Shown piece by piece: positions 8,983 to 17,563 of a stretch of DNA of 52,159 bases. The notes under the pieces are model-generated. The model saw nothing but the letters and a program-made list of their open reading frames with translations. It searched no databases and was not told the DNA's origin. Origin of the DNA: Verrucomicrobiaceae bacterium (GTDB lineage Bacteria; Verrucomicrobiota; Verrucomicrobiia; Verrucomicrobiales; Verrucomicrobiaceae); contig CANIZT010000001.1 of NCBI GenBank assembly GCA_947471905.1, positions 1 to 52,159 of the forward strand, read 5' to 3'. The position numbers were made by a program, and so were the translations under genes. Positions within the stretch are counted from its first letter, which is position 1. The number at the start of each line of letters is the position of its first letter.

Positions 8983-10979
8983 ATCGGCTCATCCACCTCT
9001 TCGCAATCTTGATTACGCCGGTTTCACTCGGGGCGGTCGATTATGCGAAAGACATCAAGCCGCTCTTCAAAGAGCGCTGCTTGTCCTGCCATGGCTCCGT
9101 GAAGCAAAAAGGCGATCTGCGACTCGATGCGGGCGCTTTGATCGACAAAAGCGTCCACGCCGAGTTGATCTCGCGTGTGACCTCACACGACGAAGAAGAG
9201 CGCATGCCGCCGGAGGGCGCACGACTCACGGAATCGCAGGTGGCAGCCCTGCGGCAATGGTTTGCCTCCGGTGCGCCCTCTCCCAGCGATGAGGTGATCC
9301 CAAAGAAGCCGTCGGAGCACTGGGCGTTTCAGCCCGTAAAGCGAACGCCAGTGCCCGAATCGTCCGCCAAACATCCGATTGATGCCTTTGTCTTCGGAAA
9401 GCACGAGCTGGCGCCACAAGCCTCTCCGATGGCGCTACTGCGTCGTGTGTATCTCGACCTCATTGGCCTTCCGCCGACGATAGCGGAGCAGGAGAAGCAC
9501 CACTCGCTCGATGCAGTCATCGACAACCTCCTCACCCGCCCCGAATACGGCGAACGATGGGCGCGCCACTGGCTCGACGTCGTGCGCTACGCGGACAGCA
9601 ACGGTTACGAGCGCGATGCCGAGAAGCCCTTCGTCTGGCGCTATCGTGATTACGTGATCGAAGCGCTCAACAAGGGCAAACCCTTCGACCGCTTCGTCAT
9701 CGAGCAACTCGCAGGTGATGAGTTGCCTGACAAGTCGCTCGAAACTCACATCGCCACCGGCTTTCTCCGGCTTGGGCATTGGGATGATGAACCCGCCGAT
9801 CCGACGACGGATCGCTACGACCAGCTCGACGACATCGTCAGCACCACCGGCCAAGCCTTTCTCGGCCTCACCATCGGCTGTGCGCGTTGTCACGATCACA
9901 AATTCGAGCCACTGGCCACGCGCGACTACTACAGCCTCGTTGCCGTCTTCAACCCGCTCGAACGCCCCCGCAAAGGCCGCACGGAGCTGGCCGTGCCCGT
10001 CGATGGCACCGTGATTTACACCTGGCGCGAGCCCTCCGCGAAAGCACCTGAGACGCATGTGCTCGTGCGTGGTTCACCCACACGATTCGGCGATCTCGTC
10101 GAGCCTGCGGTGCCAGCTATCCTCGTCAAACAACAGCCGCAATTCCCATCGGGTGAAAAGACCACGCAACGCCGCCTCGGCTTCGCACAATGGATTGCAA
10201 GCGACCACAACCCGCTTACCGCCCGCGTGATCGTGAATCGTGTCTGGCAGCAGCACTTCGGCCAGGGCCTCGTGACCACCGCGAACGACTTCGGCCTCAT
10301 GGGTGCCACGCCATCGCATCCTGAACTGCTCGACTGGCTCGCGCATTGGTTCATGCACGACGCCAAATGGTCGCTGAAGAAGCTGCATCGCCTTATTCTC
10401 ACCAGCAGCACCTGGCAGTCGATGAAATCGCCCGATGCGCTCATGCGCTACCGCCGTCTCGAAGTCGAAGCCATCCGTGACTCGATGCTCGCCGTCAGCG
10501 GTCAGCTCAATCCGAAGCGTTTCGGCCCCGCCATGAAGCCCGGCATTCCCAAGGCCGCGCTCGAAGCCAACACCGACAAAGAAAAAGTCTGGCAGCCTTC
10601 AAACGAGCGCGAGGCCTCGCGTCGCAGCATCTACGCCTTCATCAAACGCGGCCTCGTCGTCCCCATGCTCGAAACCCTCGACCTCGCCGACACTGTGAGC
10701 AGTTGCCCGCAACGTCAGGTTACCACCGTCGCCCCGCAGGCGCTGAGCCTGTTCAACGGCGACTTCGTGAACCAGCAGGCCAAACACTTCGCCGCACGCT
10801 TGAAGCGCGAAGCTGGCGATGATCCTGCGAAGCAGATCACGCTGGCATGGCGGCTGGCCTTGTGTCGCGAACCATCGGCTGCCGAACTGACACAGATGCG
10901 TGCGTTTTTACACCAGGAGTCGCTGGAGCAGGCCTGTCGCGTGATTTTGAATCTGAACGAGTTTGTTTATCCCGAATAG
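8979..10979 (+). CDS. PSD1-type planctomycete cytochrome C / DUF1549 / DUF1553 protein
   Basis: The protein has 666 residues. The start at 8979 overlaps the previous stop (ATGA) and gives a signal peptide ending near LGAVD. Residues 21-80 are the planctomycete cytochrome C domain with a single CxxCH heme site (Cys34, Cys37, His38). DUF1549 follows (about 115-330), including the conserved GCARCHDHKFEP signature, and then DUF1553 (about 390-650), including ARVIVNRVWQQHFG. The family is exported, and its enzymatic role is not established. It is nearly always followed by a DUF1501 gene, as here (2-base gap), which argues for a functional pair. This copy is of compact length, without the inserted carbohydrate-binding domain found in the copy at 23155. 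Confidence 0.95.
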   Translation: MNRLIHLFAILITPVSLGAVDYAKDIKPLFKERCLSCHGSVKQKGDLRLDAGALIDKSVHAELISRVTSHDEEERMPPEGARLTESQVAALRQWFASGAPSPSDEVIPKKPSEHWAFQPVKRTPVPESSAKHPIDAFVFGKHELAPQASPMALLRRVYLDLIGLPPTIAEQEKHHSLDAVIDNLLTRPEYGERWARHWLDVVRYADSNGYERDAEKPFVWRYRDYVIEALNKGKPFDRFVIEQLAGDELPDKSLETHIATGFLRLGHWDDEPADPTTDRYDQLDDIVSTTGQAFLGLTIGCARCHDHKFEPLATRDYYSLVAVFNPLERPRKGRTELAVPVDGTVIYTWREPSAKAPETHVLVRGSPTRFGDLVEPAVPAILVKQQPQFPSGEKTTQRRLGFAQWIASDHNPLTARVIVNRVWQQHFGQGLVTTANDFGLMGATPSHPELLDWLAHWFMHDAKWSLKKLHRLILTSSTWQSMKSPDALMRYRRLEVEAIRDSMLAVSGQLNPKRFGPAMKPGIPKAALEANTDKEKVWQPSNEREASRRSIYAFIKRGLVVPMLETLDLADTVSSCPQRQVTTVAPQALSLFNGDFVNQQAKHFAARLKREAGDDPAKQITLAWRLALCREPSAAELTQMRAFLHQESLEQACRVILNLNEFVYPE

Positions 10980-10981
10980 CC

Positions 10982-12391
10982 ATGAACCACTTCCTCACAC
11001 GTCGTGAATACTTGATGCGTGCCACCAACGGCTTTGCGGGGCTGGCGTTGGCGGATTTGCTGGCGTCGGATGCGCACGCAGCATCGCCGCTGGCGGAGAA
11101 GCGGCCACATTTTCCGGTGAAGGCGAAACATTGCGTGTTCTTGTTCATGAACGGCGGGCCGAGCCAGGTGGACACGTTTGATCCGAAACCGGCGCTGAAG
11201 AAGTATCACGGCCAGCCGTACACGGGCGATGCGAAGGTGGGGTCGAACGGACGTGCGGTGGGGCATCTGATGCAGTCGCCGTTTGAGTTCACGCGGCATG
11301 GGCAGAGCGGGCTCCCGATCAGCAGCTTGTTTCCGCACACGGCGCGTCATGCGGATGACTTGTGCGTGATCCGCTCGATGCATGCGGACACGGCGGCTCA
11401 TGCGTCGGGGTGCTTGCAGATGAACACGGGCAGCATCTTCATTGGCAAACCGAGCCTGGGCTCGTGGCTGAGTTACGGGTTGGGCACGACTAATCAAAAC
11501 CTGCCGGGCTTTGTGGTGATGACGGACCCGCGCGGTGGTCCCATCGGCAGCGCGTCGAACTGGACGGCGGGTTACATGCCGGCGGCGTATCAGGGGACGT
11601 TGTTTCGCAGCGGTGGATCGCCCTTGCTCGATCTGGCGACGCCTGAAGGCACGAGCGACCGCACGCAGCGGCGCAGTCTGGATTTGCTGAAATCGCTGAA
11701 CGAGGAGCATCTCAAGCTGCATCCCGATGAGACGGAACTGATGGCGCGGATCGAAACGTATGAGCTGGCGTATCGCATGCAGACGGAGGCGATGAGCGTG
11801 GTGGATGTGGACAGCGAGGATGCGGCGACGCGCGAGATGTATGGCCTCAATGACAAGCGCACGGCGGATTTTGGCCGCAAGTGCCTCATCACGCGCAAGT
11901 TGATCGAGAAAGGCGTGCGCTTCATCCAGCTCTACTCCGGCGGCGGTCACATCGAGGACACCTGGGACGGTCACAACGACTGCATCACGAACCACACGCT
12001 GCACGCGGGCGAGACCGACAAGCCCATTGCCGCGCTGATTGCCGATCTGAAGCGCACGGGGCTGTGGGATGAAACACTGCTCGTCTGGGGCGGTGAATTT
12101 GGCCGCACACCGACGAGCGAAGGCGTGGGCAAGCCGGGTCGAGATCACGACTGGCAAGGCTTTTCCATGTGGATGGCCGGTGCCGGTGTGAAAGGTGGCC
12201 AGGCCATCGGCGCGACGGATGAACTCGGTTTCAAGGCCGTCGAGGATCGCTGCCACGTCAGCGACCTGCACGCGACGATCCTTCATTTGATGGGCATCGA
12301 CCATACGCGATTGAGTTTTCCGCATCAGGGGCTGAATCAGCGGCTCACGGGCGTGGAGGAACGGCGCGTGATCACGAAGGCACTGGCGTGA
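10982..12391 (+). CDS. DUF1501 family exported protein, partner of PSD1 protein
   Basis: The protein has 469 residues. The start at 10982 gives an N-terminal twin-Arg sequence (TRREYLMRATNGFAGLAL) consistent with Tat export. The conserved DUF1501 blocks are visible: KHCVFLFMNGGPSQVDTFDPKP near residue 50, then GEFGRTPTSEG and HDWQGFSMWMAGAGVKGG, and close to the end a DLHATILHLMGIDH block. The fold is related to alkaline phosphatase/sulfatase enzymes, but the catalytic activity of DUF1501 is undefined. It is the last gene of the PIG-L/aminotransferase/PSD1/DUF1501 operon. It is one of three DUF1501 proteins in the window, with the others at 13176-14576 and 26310-27734. Confidence 0.94.
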   Translation: MNHFLTRREYLMRATNGFAGLALADLLASDAHAASPLAEKRPHFPVKAKHCVFLFMNGGPSQVDTFDPKPALKKYHGQPYTGDAKVGSNGRAVGHLMQSPFEFTRHGQSGLPISSLFPHTARHADDLCVIRSMHADTAAHASGCLQMNTGSIFIGKPSLGSWLSYGLGTTNQNLPGFVVMTDPRGGPIGSASNWTAGYMPAAYQGTLFRSGGSPLLDLATPEGTSDRTQRRSLDLLKSLNEEHLKLHPDETELMARIETYELAYRMQTEAMSVVDVDSEDAATREMYGLNDKRTADFGRKCLITRKLIEKGVRFIQLYSGGGHIEDTWDGHNDCITNHTLHAGETDKPIAALIADLKRTGLWDETLLVWGGEFGRTPTSEGVGKPGRDHDWQGFSMWMAGAGVKGGQAIGATDELGFKAVEDRCHVSDLHATILHLMGIDHTRLSFPHQGLNQRLTGVEERRVITKALA

Positions 12392-12433
12392 AACCACTGT
12401 AGTTTTCGGTTCTGGAACGCCGCCAGCCCTCGC

Positions 12434-12847
12434 TCACGGCACCTTCACCGTCACAAACTTCAATCTAGGCACATCCTTGAAGTCCTTCTCGTTGGCTGTG
12501 AGCACGGTGAAGTCTCGTTGAATGGCTTGGGAGGCCAGCCACAAATCCTGAATGCGGAAATCGGCACCTCGACCTGTCAGATGGAGCTTGGCGGCGATCA
12601 TGCCGAAGACCTCAGCCGTTTCACCTGTGATGCGTAGCAAGGGCTTGCGGCGCATCCGGCGAAGCGTGGTCATGGCGCGTTGCTTTTGCCTAGCGTTCTT
12701 CATCAGGTCGATGCCGAAACGGATCTCGGCAACATTGACCGGCGAGAGGTAGATCGGCTCTTGCTTGGTGATCGCATGAATGTCGGCGGCGCTGAGCCTG
12801 CCGCGCTCAATGGCTATCCACAGGTTCGTGTCGATCAGGAAGCCCAC
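12434..12847 (-). CDS. vapC: VapC-family PIN-domain toxin
   Basis: This 137-residue PIN-domain ribonuclease is the toxin of a type II toxin-antitoxin pair; family members cleave tRNA or rRNA. The acidic metal-binding residues are in place: Asp6 in LIDTNLW, Glu41 in NVAEIRFG, Asp101 in IQDLWLA, with Asn119 and Asp122 in TANEKDF. All key residues are intact, so the toxin is probably active. The start is a GTG at 12847; no alternative ATG fits the N-terminal motif. The first 13 bases overlap the end of the antitoxin gene, giving translational coupling and the usual antitoxin-first order. It lies between two DUF1501 genes, convergent with the upstream plus-strand operon. Confidence 0.93.
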   Translation of the reverse strand: MGFLIDTNLWIAIERGRLSAADIHAITKQEPIYLSPVNVAEIRFGIDLMKNARQKQRAMTTLRRMRRKPLLRITGETAEVFGMIAAKLHLTGRGADFRIQDLWLASQAIQRDFTVLTANEKDFKDVPRLKFVTVKVP

Positions 12848-13110
12848 GGATTGCGCAGCTCGTTGAGGGTTCCGCGTTTGGCCTTTCTACCGGAGTTGAC
12901 TGCTTCGGCGAGGGCATCGGCGGTGTTGTCGTCGAGCGTGCGGTAGAGATCACCGAGGACTTCCAACGCGTTTTGGGCCGGAGGCTCTGGCACAAGGCGG
13001 GCGATGGGCTTGTGATTGCGCATGAGCACGACTTCTTCCTGATCGGATTCGACTCCATTCATGACGGAACTGAAGTTTCGAGCGACCTCGGTGACAGTGA
13101 GGGTTTTCAT
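12835..13110 (-). CDS. Phd/YefM-family antitoxin
   Basis: This 91-residue protein has the Phd/YefM DNA-binding fold at its N-terminus (MKTLTVTEVARNFSSVMNGV, then VVLMRNHKPIARLVPEP) and a C-terminal polar tail (TADALAEAVNSGRKAKRG) that should fold onto the toxin. It is expected to neutralise the VapC-like toxin encoded immediately downstream (13-base overlap) and to repress its own operon. A perfect 8-1-8 palindrome at 13122-13138, starting 11 bases upstream of its ATG, is the likely operator. Pairing of a Phd-type antitoxin with a VapC-type toxin is common. Confidence 0.93.
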   Translation of the reverse strand: MKTLTVTEVARNFSSVMNGVESDQEEVVLMRNHKPIARLVPEPPAQNALEVLGDLYRTLDDNTADALAEAVNSGRKAKRGTLNELRNPWAS

Positions 13111-13121
13111 GAGCGCAGGCT

Positions 13122-13138
13122 ATCAGATTGAATCTGAT
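13122..13138. promoter_or_regulatory. Palindromic operator of the vapC/phd module
   Basis: The sequence ATCAGATT-G-AATCTGAT is a perfect 17-bp inverted repeat. It lies 11 bases upstream of the antitoxin ATG (minus strand). A TTGCCA -35-like hexamer is found on the minus strand at 13145-13140, directly before it, so a bound repressor would cover the promoter spacer. Position and symmetry fit autoregulation by the Phd-type antitoxin or the toxin-antitoxin complex. The regulatory role is inferred. Confidence 0.65.
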
Positions 13139-13175
13139 TTGGCAAGATCGGTGAGCGGCAGTCTTCGGCTTTCCC

Positions 13176-14576
13176 TCAAACCAACTCCTTCAACGGGGCA
13201 CCCTGATCCACGATGAAGTTCGGCCTGCCTTGATGATCCGTGTAGGTCGCGTCGAGAGGCACGCCCATGTGGTGGTAGATCGTCGCGGCGAGGTCGCCGG
13301 GGGTGACGGGGCGTTCGGCGATTTCGCCGCCGGTTTTGTCGGATGCGCCGATGACCTGGCCGTGACGAAAGCCGCCGCCCGCGAGACTCATCGACATGAT
13401 ATGGGGCCAGTGATTGCGGCCGTCGGTGCTGCCTTGGGTGCCGAGGTTTGGGGTGCGGCCAAACTCGCCCATGCTGATGACGAGAGTGTCGTTCAGCATG
13501 CCGCGCTCGGCGAGATCGCTGACGAGCGTGGTGATGACGTGGTCGAAGATGGGCAGCAGCGGGCGCAGGCCGTTCCAGATGCCGCCGTATGGCGGGATGT
13601 TGTCGCCGTGGTTGTCCCAGGTGCCTGAGGCACCGTGATTGCTGAGGTCGATGGTGACGAAGGATGAGCCGCGCTCGACAAGACGACGCGCGAGCAGCGC
13701 TTGTTTGGCCCAATCATGCTCGCCGTAGCGGTCGCGCACTTTTTGCGGCTCCTTCGACAAATCGAAAGCCTCCTGCGCTCGGCCACCGGCGACGATGTCG
13801 AAGGCTTTTTGTCCGAAGCTGTCCATCGCGCTCATCATGCCGCTGGCGTCGAGTTCGGCGCGGAGGCCGTCCATTTGCTTGCTGAGTGTCTGGCGGGCGT
13901 GCAGGCGGTCCATGCTTAGGCCGGAAGGCAGTTGGAAGAGTTTCGTGGCGCTGTTGCCGTCGAACGGATCATACTGCGTGCCGAGGTAGCCGCCCCAGGC
14001 CACATGCGAGCGTGATTTCATGTTCAGCACGACATAGGGCGGCATAGACGGATGATTCGAGCCGCGATGCTTCGCCACGATGCTGCCAAAGGACGGGTAA
14101 TACTTCGCCTTCGGGTTCGTGCGCGGCTCGTTGGCGAGATTCGCGGTCTGCATGACCATGTTCGGCTCGTGATTGCTGAAACGGCAATCGACCGAGCGGA
14201 TGATCGTGAATTTGTCGAGCATTGCCGCCTGCTTCGGCAAATATTCGCAGATGTGCGTTCCCGGCAGCTTCGTCGGGATCGTCTTGAACGGTCCGCGATT
14301 CTCGATGGGGCGGTCCGGTTTCGGATCCCAGGTGTCGATTTGCGAGGGCCCACCCGTCATCCACAACAGGATCACCGCTTTGTTGCTCTTTGTGACTTTT
14401 CCTTCTCCTCGCAGCTTCATCAGCCCCGGCAAAGTCAGGCTGCCAAGCCCGGCGAGGCTTGTCTTCAAAACCGAACGCCTGCCATGCACGACGACGCCAT
14501 CCCGCACGCGCGGGTTCATGAACATGAATGCATGCGGATCGCTATGACCGGTGCAGAGGTGATCAGGAGATGACAT
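13176..14576 (-). CDS. DUF1501 family exported protein, without PSD1 partner
   Basis: The protein has 466 residues. A Tat-like motif GRRSVLKTSLAG lies at residues 32-43 after an unusually long hydrophilic leader. The family blocks follow: NKAVILLWMTGGPSQIDTWDPKP, then RSVDCRFSNHEPNMVM, GEFGRTPNLGTQG, NHWPHIMSMSLAGGGFRHG and the C-terminal DLAATIYHHMGVPLD. Unlike the other two DUF1501 genes here it is not preceded by a PSD1 gene. Its upstream neighbour on the same strand is the transhydrogenase operon (40-base gap), and the toxin-antitoxin pair lies downstream. The cognate PSD1 protein, if any, must be encoded elsewhere. Enzymatic role unknown. Confidence 0.93.
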   Translation of the reverse strand: MSSPDHLCTGHSDPHAFMFMNPRVRDGVVVHGRRSVLKTSLAGLGSLTLPGLMKLRGEGKVTKSNKAVILLWMTGGPSQIDTWDPKPDRPIENRGPFKTIPTKLPGTHICEYLPKQAAMLDKFTIIRSVDCRFSNHEPNMVMQTANLANEPRTNPKAKYYPSFGSIVAKHRGSNHPSMPPYVVLNMKSRSHVAWGGYLGTQYDPFDGNSATKLFQLPSGLSMDRLHARQTLSKQMDGLRAELDASGMMSAMDSFGQKAFDIVAGGRAQEAFDLSKEPQKVRDRYGEHDWAKQALLARRLVERGSSFVTIDLSNHGASGTWDNHGDNIPPYGGIWNGLRPLLPIFDHVITTLVSDLAERGMLNDTLVISMGEFGRTPNLGTQGSTDGRNHWPHIMSMSLAGGGFRHGQVIGASDKTGGEIAERPVTPGDLAATIYHHMGVPLDATYTDHQGRPNFIVDQGAPLKELV

Positions 14577-14616
14577 CAGCGAGCCAATACGGAGGTCGTG
14601 AGACGACTCTAGCTGG

Positions 14617-16008
14617 TTAGCCTGCTTTCACCAGTGTCACCAGCTCCTGCAGCGACGCTTTGGCATCGCCGAACAACATGCGGCAGTTGTCGCGCAGGAA
14701 GAGGGCGTTTTCGATGCCGGCGAAGCCTTTGCCCATGCTGCGCTTCATCACGATCACGGTGCCGGCCTTCTCGGCCTCGATGATTGGCATGCCGTAGATT
14801 GGGCTGGATTTGTCTTCGCGTGCGGCAGGATTCACCACGTCGTTCGCGCCGATGACGAGGCACACATCCACGCGATCCATCTCGGGATTGATGGCTTCCA
14901 TCTCGACGAGTTGGTCATACGGCACATCGGCTTCAGCGAGCAGCACATTCATGTGGCCGGGCATGCGACCGGCGACGGGATGGATGGCGTAGCTGACTTC
15001 GACGCCTTTTTTGGCGAGTTCATCCGCAAGCTGCCGCACCTGATGCTGCGCCTGGGCGACGGCGAGTCCGTAGCCGGGTACAATGACGACGCGTGCCGCC
15101 ATGCCGAGGAGCATGGCTGCCTCGTCGGCCTGCACGGGTCTTACACTGCCGGTTGCGGCGGCGGCATCGGCGGATGCGCCATTCACTTTGCCGAAGGCGC
15201 TGAACAACACGTTCGTCACAGGCCGGTTCATCGCCTTGCACATTGCCAGCGTCAGCAGTGTGCCGGAGGAGCCGACCAGCGTGCCGGCGATGATCATGGC
15301 GATGTTTCCAATCGCGAAGCCATCTGCCGCGACGGCGAGACCGGTGAACGAATTGAGCAATGAAATGACCACTGGCATGTCCGCGCCGCCGATGGGCAGC
15401 ACCATGAGCACGCCCAAAACGAGCGCCAGCACGAGGAACAGCACCATGAGCACCATGCTGTGAGATCCCGCCGCCATCGCAAGCGCCAGCAGCGCGCTCA
15501 TCACGAACAGCAGGCCATTCAGAACCTGCTGGGCAGGATAGGTCACGGGTTTGTCGAAGTGCCCTTCGAGTTTGAAGTAGGCAATGATGCTGCCGGTCAG
15601 TGACACCGCACCGATCATCGCCGCGCACAGCATCGACACGACAAACATCAGGCTGGAACTTGGGGTGACCTGCGCAAACTCAACCACCGCCACCAGTGCC
15701 GCTGCACCGCCGCCTGCGCCATTGAAGAGCGCGACCATCTGCGGCATCGAGGTCATCTTCACTTTGTAGGCACCCGCCGCGCCGACGACTAGGCCGAGCA
15801 CGATGCCAGCGAGGATGAGAATCCATTTCCACAGCGAAACACCGCCGCCATGCGAGCCATGCATGAGCGGCAGAAACGCGAACAAGGCGATCAACATGCC
15901 CAGTCCGGCAACGAGATTGCCCTGACGCGCCGTTTTAGGCGACGCGAGCAGCTTGATGCCGACAATGAACAGCACGGAGGCGATGAGGAAGGCGAAGGAG
16001 ATGATCAT
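14617..16008 (-). CDS. pntB: NAD(P) transhydrogenase subunit beta
   Basis: This 463-residue subunit matches the usual length (E. coli PntB 462). The N-terminal half has about nine membrane segments (for example IISFAFLIASVLFIVGIKLLA at the start), and the C-terminal ~180 residues form the NADP(H)-binding domain III, with VVIVPGYGLAVAQAQH, GRMPGHMNVLLAEADVPYD, VCLVIGANDVVNPAA and the terminal MKRSMGKGFAGIENALF. It uses proton flow to reduce NADP+ with NADH. It is the last gene of a pntAA-pntAB-pntB operon, 12 bases after the small membrane subunit. Confidence 0.97.
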   Translation of the reverse strand: MIISFAFLIASVLFIVGIKLLASPKTARQGNLVAGLGMLIALFAFLPLMHGSHGGGVSLWKWILILAGIVLGLVVGAAGAYKVKMTSMPQMVALFNGAGGGAAALVAVVEFAQVTPSSSLMFVVSMLCAAMIGAVSLTGSIIAYFKLEGHFDKPVTYPAQQVLNGLLFVMSALLALAMAAGSHSMVLMVLFLVLALVLGVLMVLPIGGADMPVVISLLNSFTGLAVAADGFAIGNIAMIIAGTLVGSSGTLLTLAMCKAMNRPVTNVLFSAFGKVNGASADAAAATGSVRPVQADEAAMLLGMAARVVIVPGYGLAVAQAQHQVRQLADELAKKGVEVSYAIHPVAGRMPGHMNVLLAEADVPYDQLVEMEAINPEMDRVDVCLVIGANDVVNPAAREDKSSPIYGMPIIEAEKAGTVIVMKRSMGKGFAGIENALFLRDNCRMLFGDAKASLQELVTLVKAG

Positions 16009-16020
16009 GGGATGGTTTCC

Positions 16021-16302
16021 TCACTTCTTGCGCTTGAACATCTGCAGCATCCGGTCTGTGACCATGAAACCGCCGAACACATTGGCCGAGCCGAGCACAA
16101 CCGCCGCGAAGCCAGCAACGTGCTGGATGAAACCATCCGCCTCCGCCAGCGCCAGCATGCCGCCGAGCAGGATGATGCCGTGAATCGCGTTCGTGCCGGA
16201 CATCAGCGGCGTGTGCAGCATCGACGGCACCTTGGAGATCAACTCGAAGCCGAGGAAGATCGACAGCACGAAGATGAAGAAGATGAGCATGTCGGCGGTC
16301 AT
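16021..16302 (-). CDS. pntAB: NAD(P) transhydrogenase subunit alpha, membrane part
   Basis: This 93-residue protein is the separate membrane domain (alpha-2) of a three-subunit transhydrogenase. It has three predicted membrane helices: DMLIFFIFVLSIFLGFELI, then GIILLGGMLALAEA and VLGSANVFGGFMV. In E. coli this segment is fused to the C-terminus of PntA, whereas the split form is the Rhodospirillum-type organisation. It sits between pntAA (6-base gap) and pntB (12-base gap). With those it makes the proton-translocating dII segment. Confidence 0.95.
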   Translation of the reverse strand: MTADMLIFFIFVLSIFLGFELISKVPSMLHTPLMSGTNAIHGIILLGGMLALAEADGFIQHVAGFAAVVLGSANVFGGFMVTDRMLQMFKRKK

Positions 16303-16308
16303 GGCATG

Positions 16309-17442
16309 TCAGGTTTTCGCGGTGGAGAGTTTTTCATTCACGATTTTGCCGCCATGCGTGACGAGGCAGCCTTTGAGAATGTCGTCCTCCAGGTTCAGCT
16401 TCAAAGTCTTCGTCTCCTTGTCCCAGAACTCGCTGAGCAAGGCGGTGACGTTGGACGAATACATCTGGCTCGCGTGAACCGGCACGGTCCCCGGCAGATT
16501 CGCGATGCCGACGATCTTCACGCCCTTGCGGTCGATGATTTGATCGGACACAACGCCTTCTACATTGCCGCCGCTCTCGACCGCGAGATCCACCACCACG
16601 CTGCCCGGTTTCATCGCATCGAGCATCTCGCTCGTCAGCAAAATCGGCGCACGCCTGCCAAATACCTGTGCTGTGGTGATCACCACGTCCGACTCCGCGC
16701 ACACGCGTGTCATGCCTTCGCGTTGCAGTTTGATCTGCTCCTCCGTCAGCGGCTTCGCATAGCCGTCAGCAGTCTGGCCGGTTTCGCCCACGTCGATCTT
16801 CACAAATTTTGCACCGAGCGACTTCACCTGCTCTTCGACAACGGGCCGCGTATCAAACGCCTCCACCTTCGCGCCGAGCCGCTTCGCCGTCGCGATGGCC
16901 TGCAATCCGGCCACGCCCGCGCCAATGATGAACACCTTCACCGGCTTGATCGTGCCTGCAGGAGTCATCATCATCGGAAAAATTTTACCCGATTGATCCG
17001 CTGCCGCGATTACCGCCGCATAACCGGCGAGACTCGCCTGCGAAGACAGCACGTCCATCTTCTGCGCCCGCGTGGTGCGCGGCACCATCTCCATGCTGAT
17101 CGCACTCACACCGCGCGCTGCCAGCGCCTGGATCAGGTCTGCTGATTGAAAGGGATCGAGCAATGCGATGAAGACAGCGCCTTCGCGCATCAAACCCACG
17201 TCGCCGAGCGATGGCTTGCGCACTTGCAGGATGACATCCGCCGTTGCGAGCATCGCCGAACGATCCGAACGCACTGTGGCTCCCGCCGCCGAGTAATCCG
17301 CATCAGTGTGTCCACAAGTGATGCCCAGCCCTGCCTCAACCTCGACTGTGGCTCCCAGCGCCGTCAGTTTGCTCACATGCTCCGGCACCATCGCGGCACG
17401 CGTTTCTCCAGAATGGGTTTCTTTGGGAAGGGCGACAATCAT
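16309..17442 (-). CDS. pntAA: NAD(P) transhydrogenase subunit alpha, NAD-binding part
   Basis: This 377-residue soluble subunit binds NAD(H). The ATG at 17442 is chosen because MIVALPKETHSGETR aligns with the start of PntA and alanine dehydrogenase; the frame is open upstream but without family similarity. Visible blocks are AAMVPEHVSKLTALGATVEVEAG, the RDQ-loop region ISMEMVPRTTRAQKMDVLSSQA, the Rossmann motif FIIGAGVAGLQAIATAKRLGA and VVDLAVESGGN. The length is close to the Rhodospirillum PntAA (384). It begins the three-gene operon and is divergent from the PVC heme-dehydrogenase gene across 121 bases, where the promoters must lie; no obvious consensus promoter was found there. Confidence 0.95.
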   Translation of the reverse strand: MIVALPKETHSGETRAAMVPEHVSKLTALGATVEVEAGLGITCGHTDADYSAAGATVRSDRSAMLATADVILQVRKPSLGDVGLMREGAVFIALLDPFQSADLIQALAARGVSAISMEMVPRTTRAQKMDVLSSQASLAGYAAVIAAADQSGKIFPMMMTPAGTIKPVKVFIIGAGVAGLQAIATAKRLGAKVEAFDTRPVVEEQVKSLGAKFVKIDVGETGQTADGYAKPLTEEQIKLQREGMTRVCAESDVVITTAQVFGRRAPILLTSEMLDAMKPGSVVVDLAVESGGNVEGVVSDQIIDRKGVKIVGIANLPGTVPVHASQMYSSNVTALLSEFWDKETKTLKLNLEDDILKGCLVTHGGKIVNEKLSTAKT

Positions 17443-17563
17443 CTGCGACGGTAACACGAACGTTAGCAAGGACTGCAATCTCGCCAGCATCATTTCCAGT
17501 GAATTGATTGAGCCGGTGCCTCCCCAACTGCAACAGGCGTGCCCCTGAGCCTGTATTGTGACG

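Noticed and set aside
10967..12397. 476-residue open frame on the minus strand opposite the DUF1501 gene
   Set aside because: It is antisense to a gene with clear family motifs, its product is Arg/His-rich without a domain, and long antisense frames are expected in GC-rich DNA with this codon bias.
14595..14607. GTCGT-GAG-ACGAC hairpin between pntB and the DUF1501 gene
   Set aside because: Only 5 paired bases and no T-tract, so it is not a convincing terminator.
15850..17145. 431-residue open frame antisense to the transhydrogenase genes
   Set aside because: It spans two unrelated genes on the opposite strand and encodes a low-complexity His/Arg/Asp-rich product.
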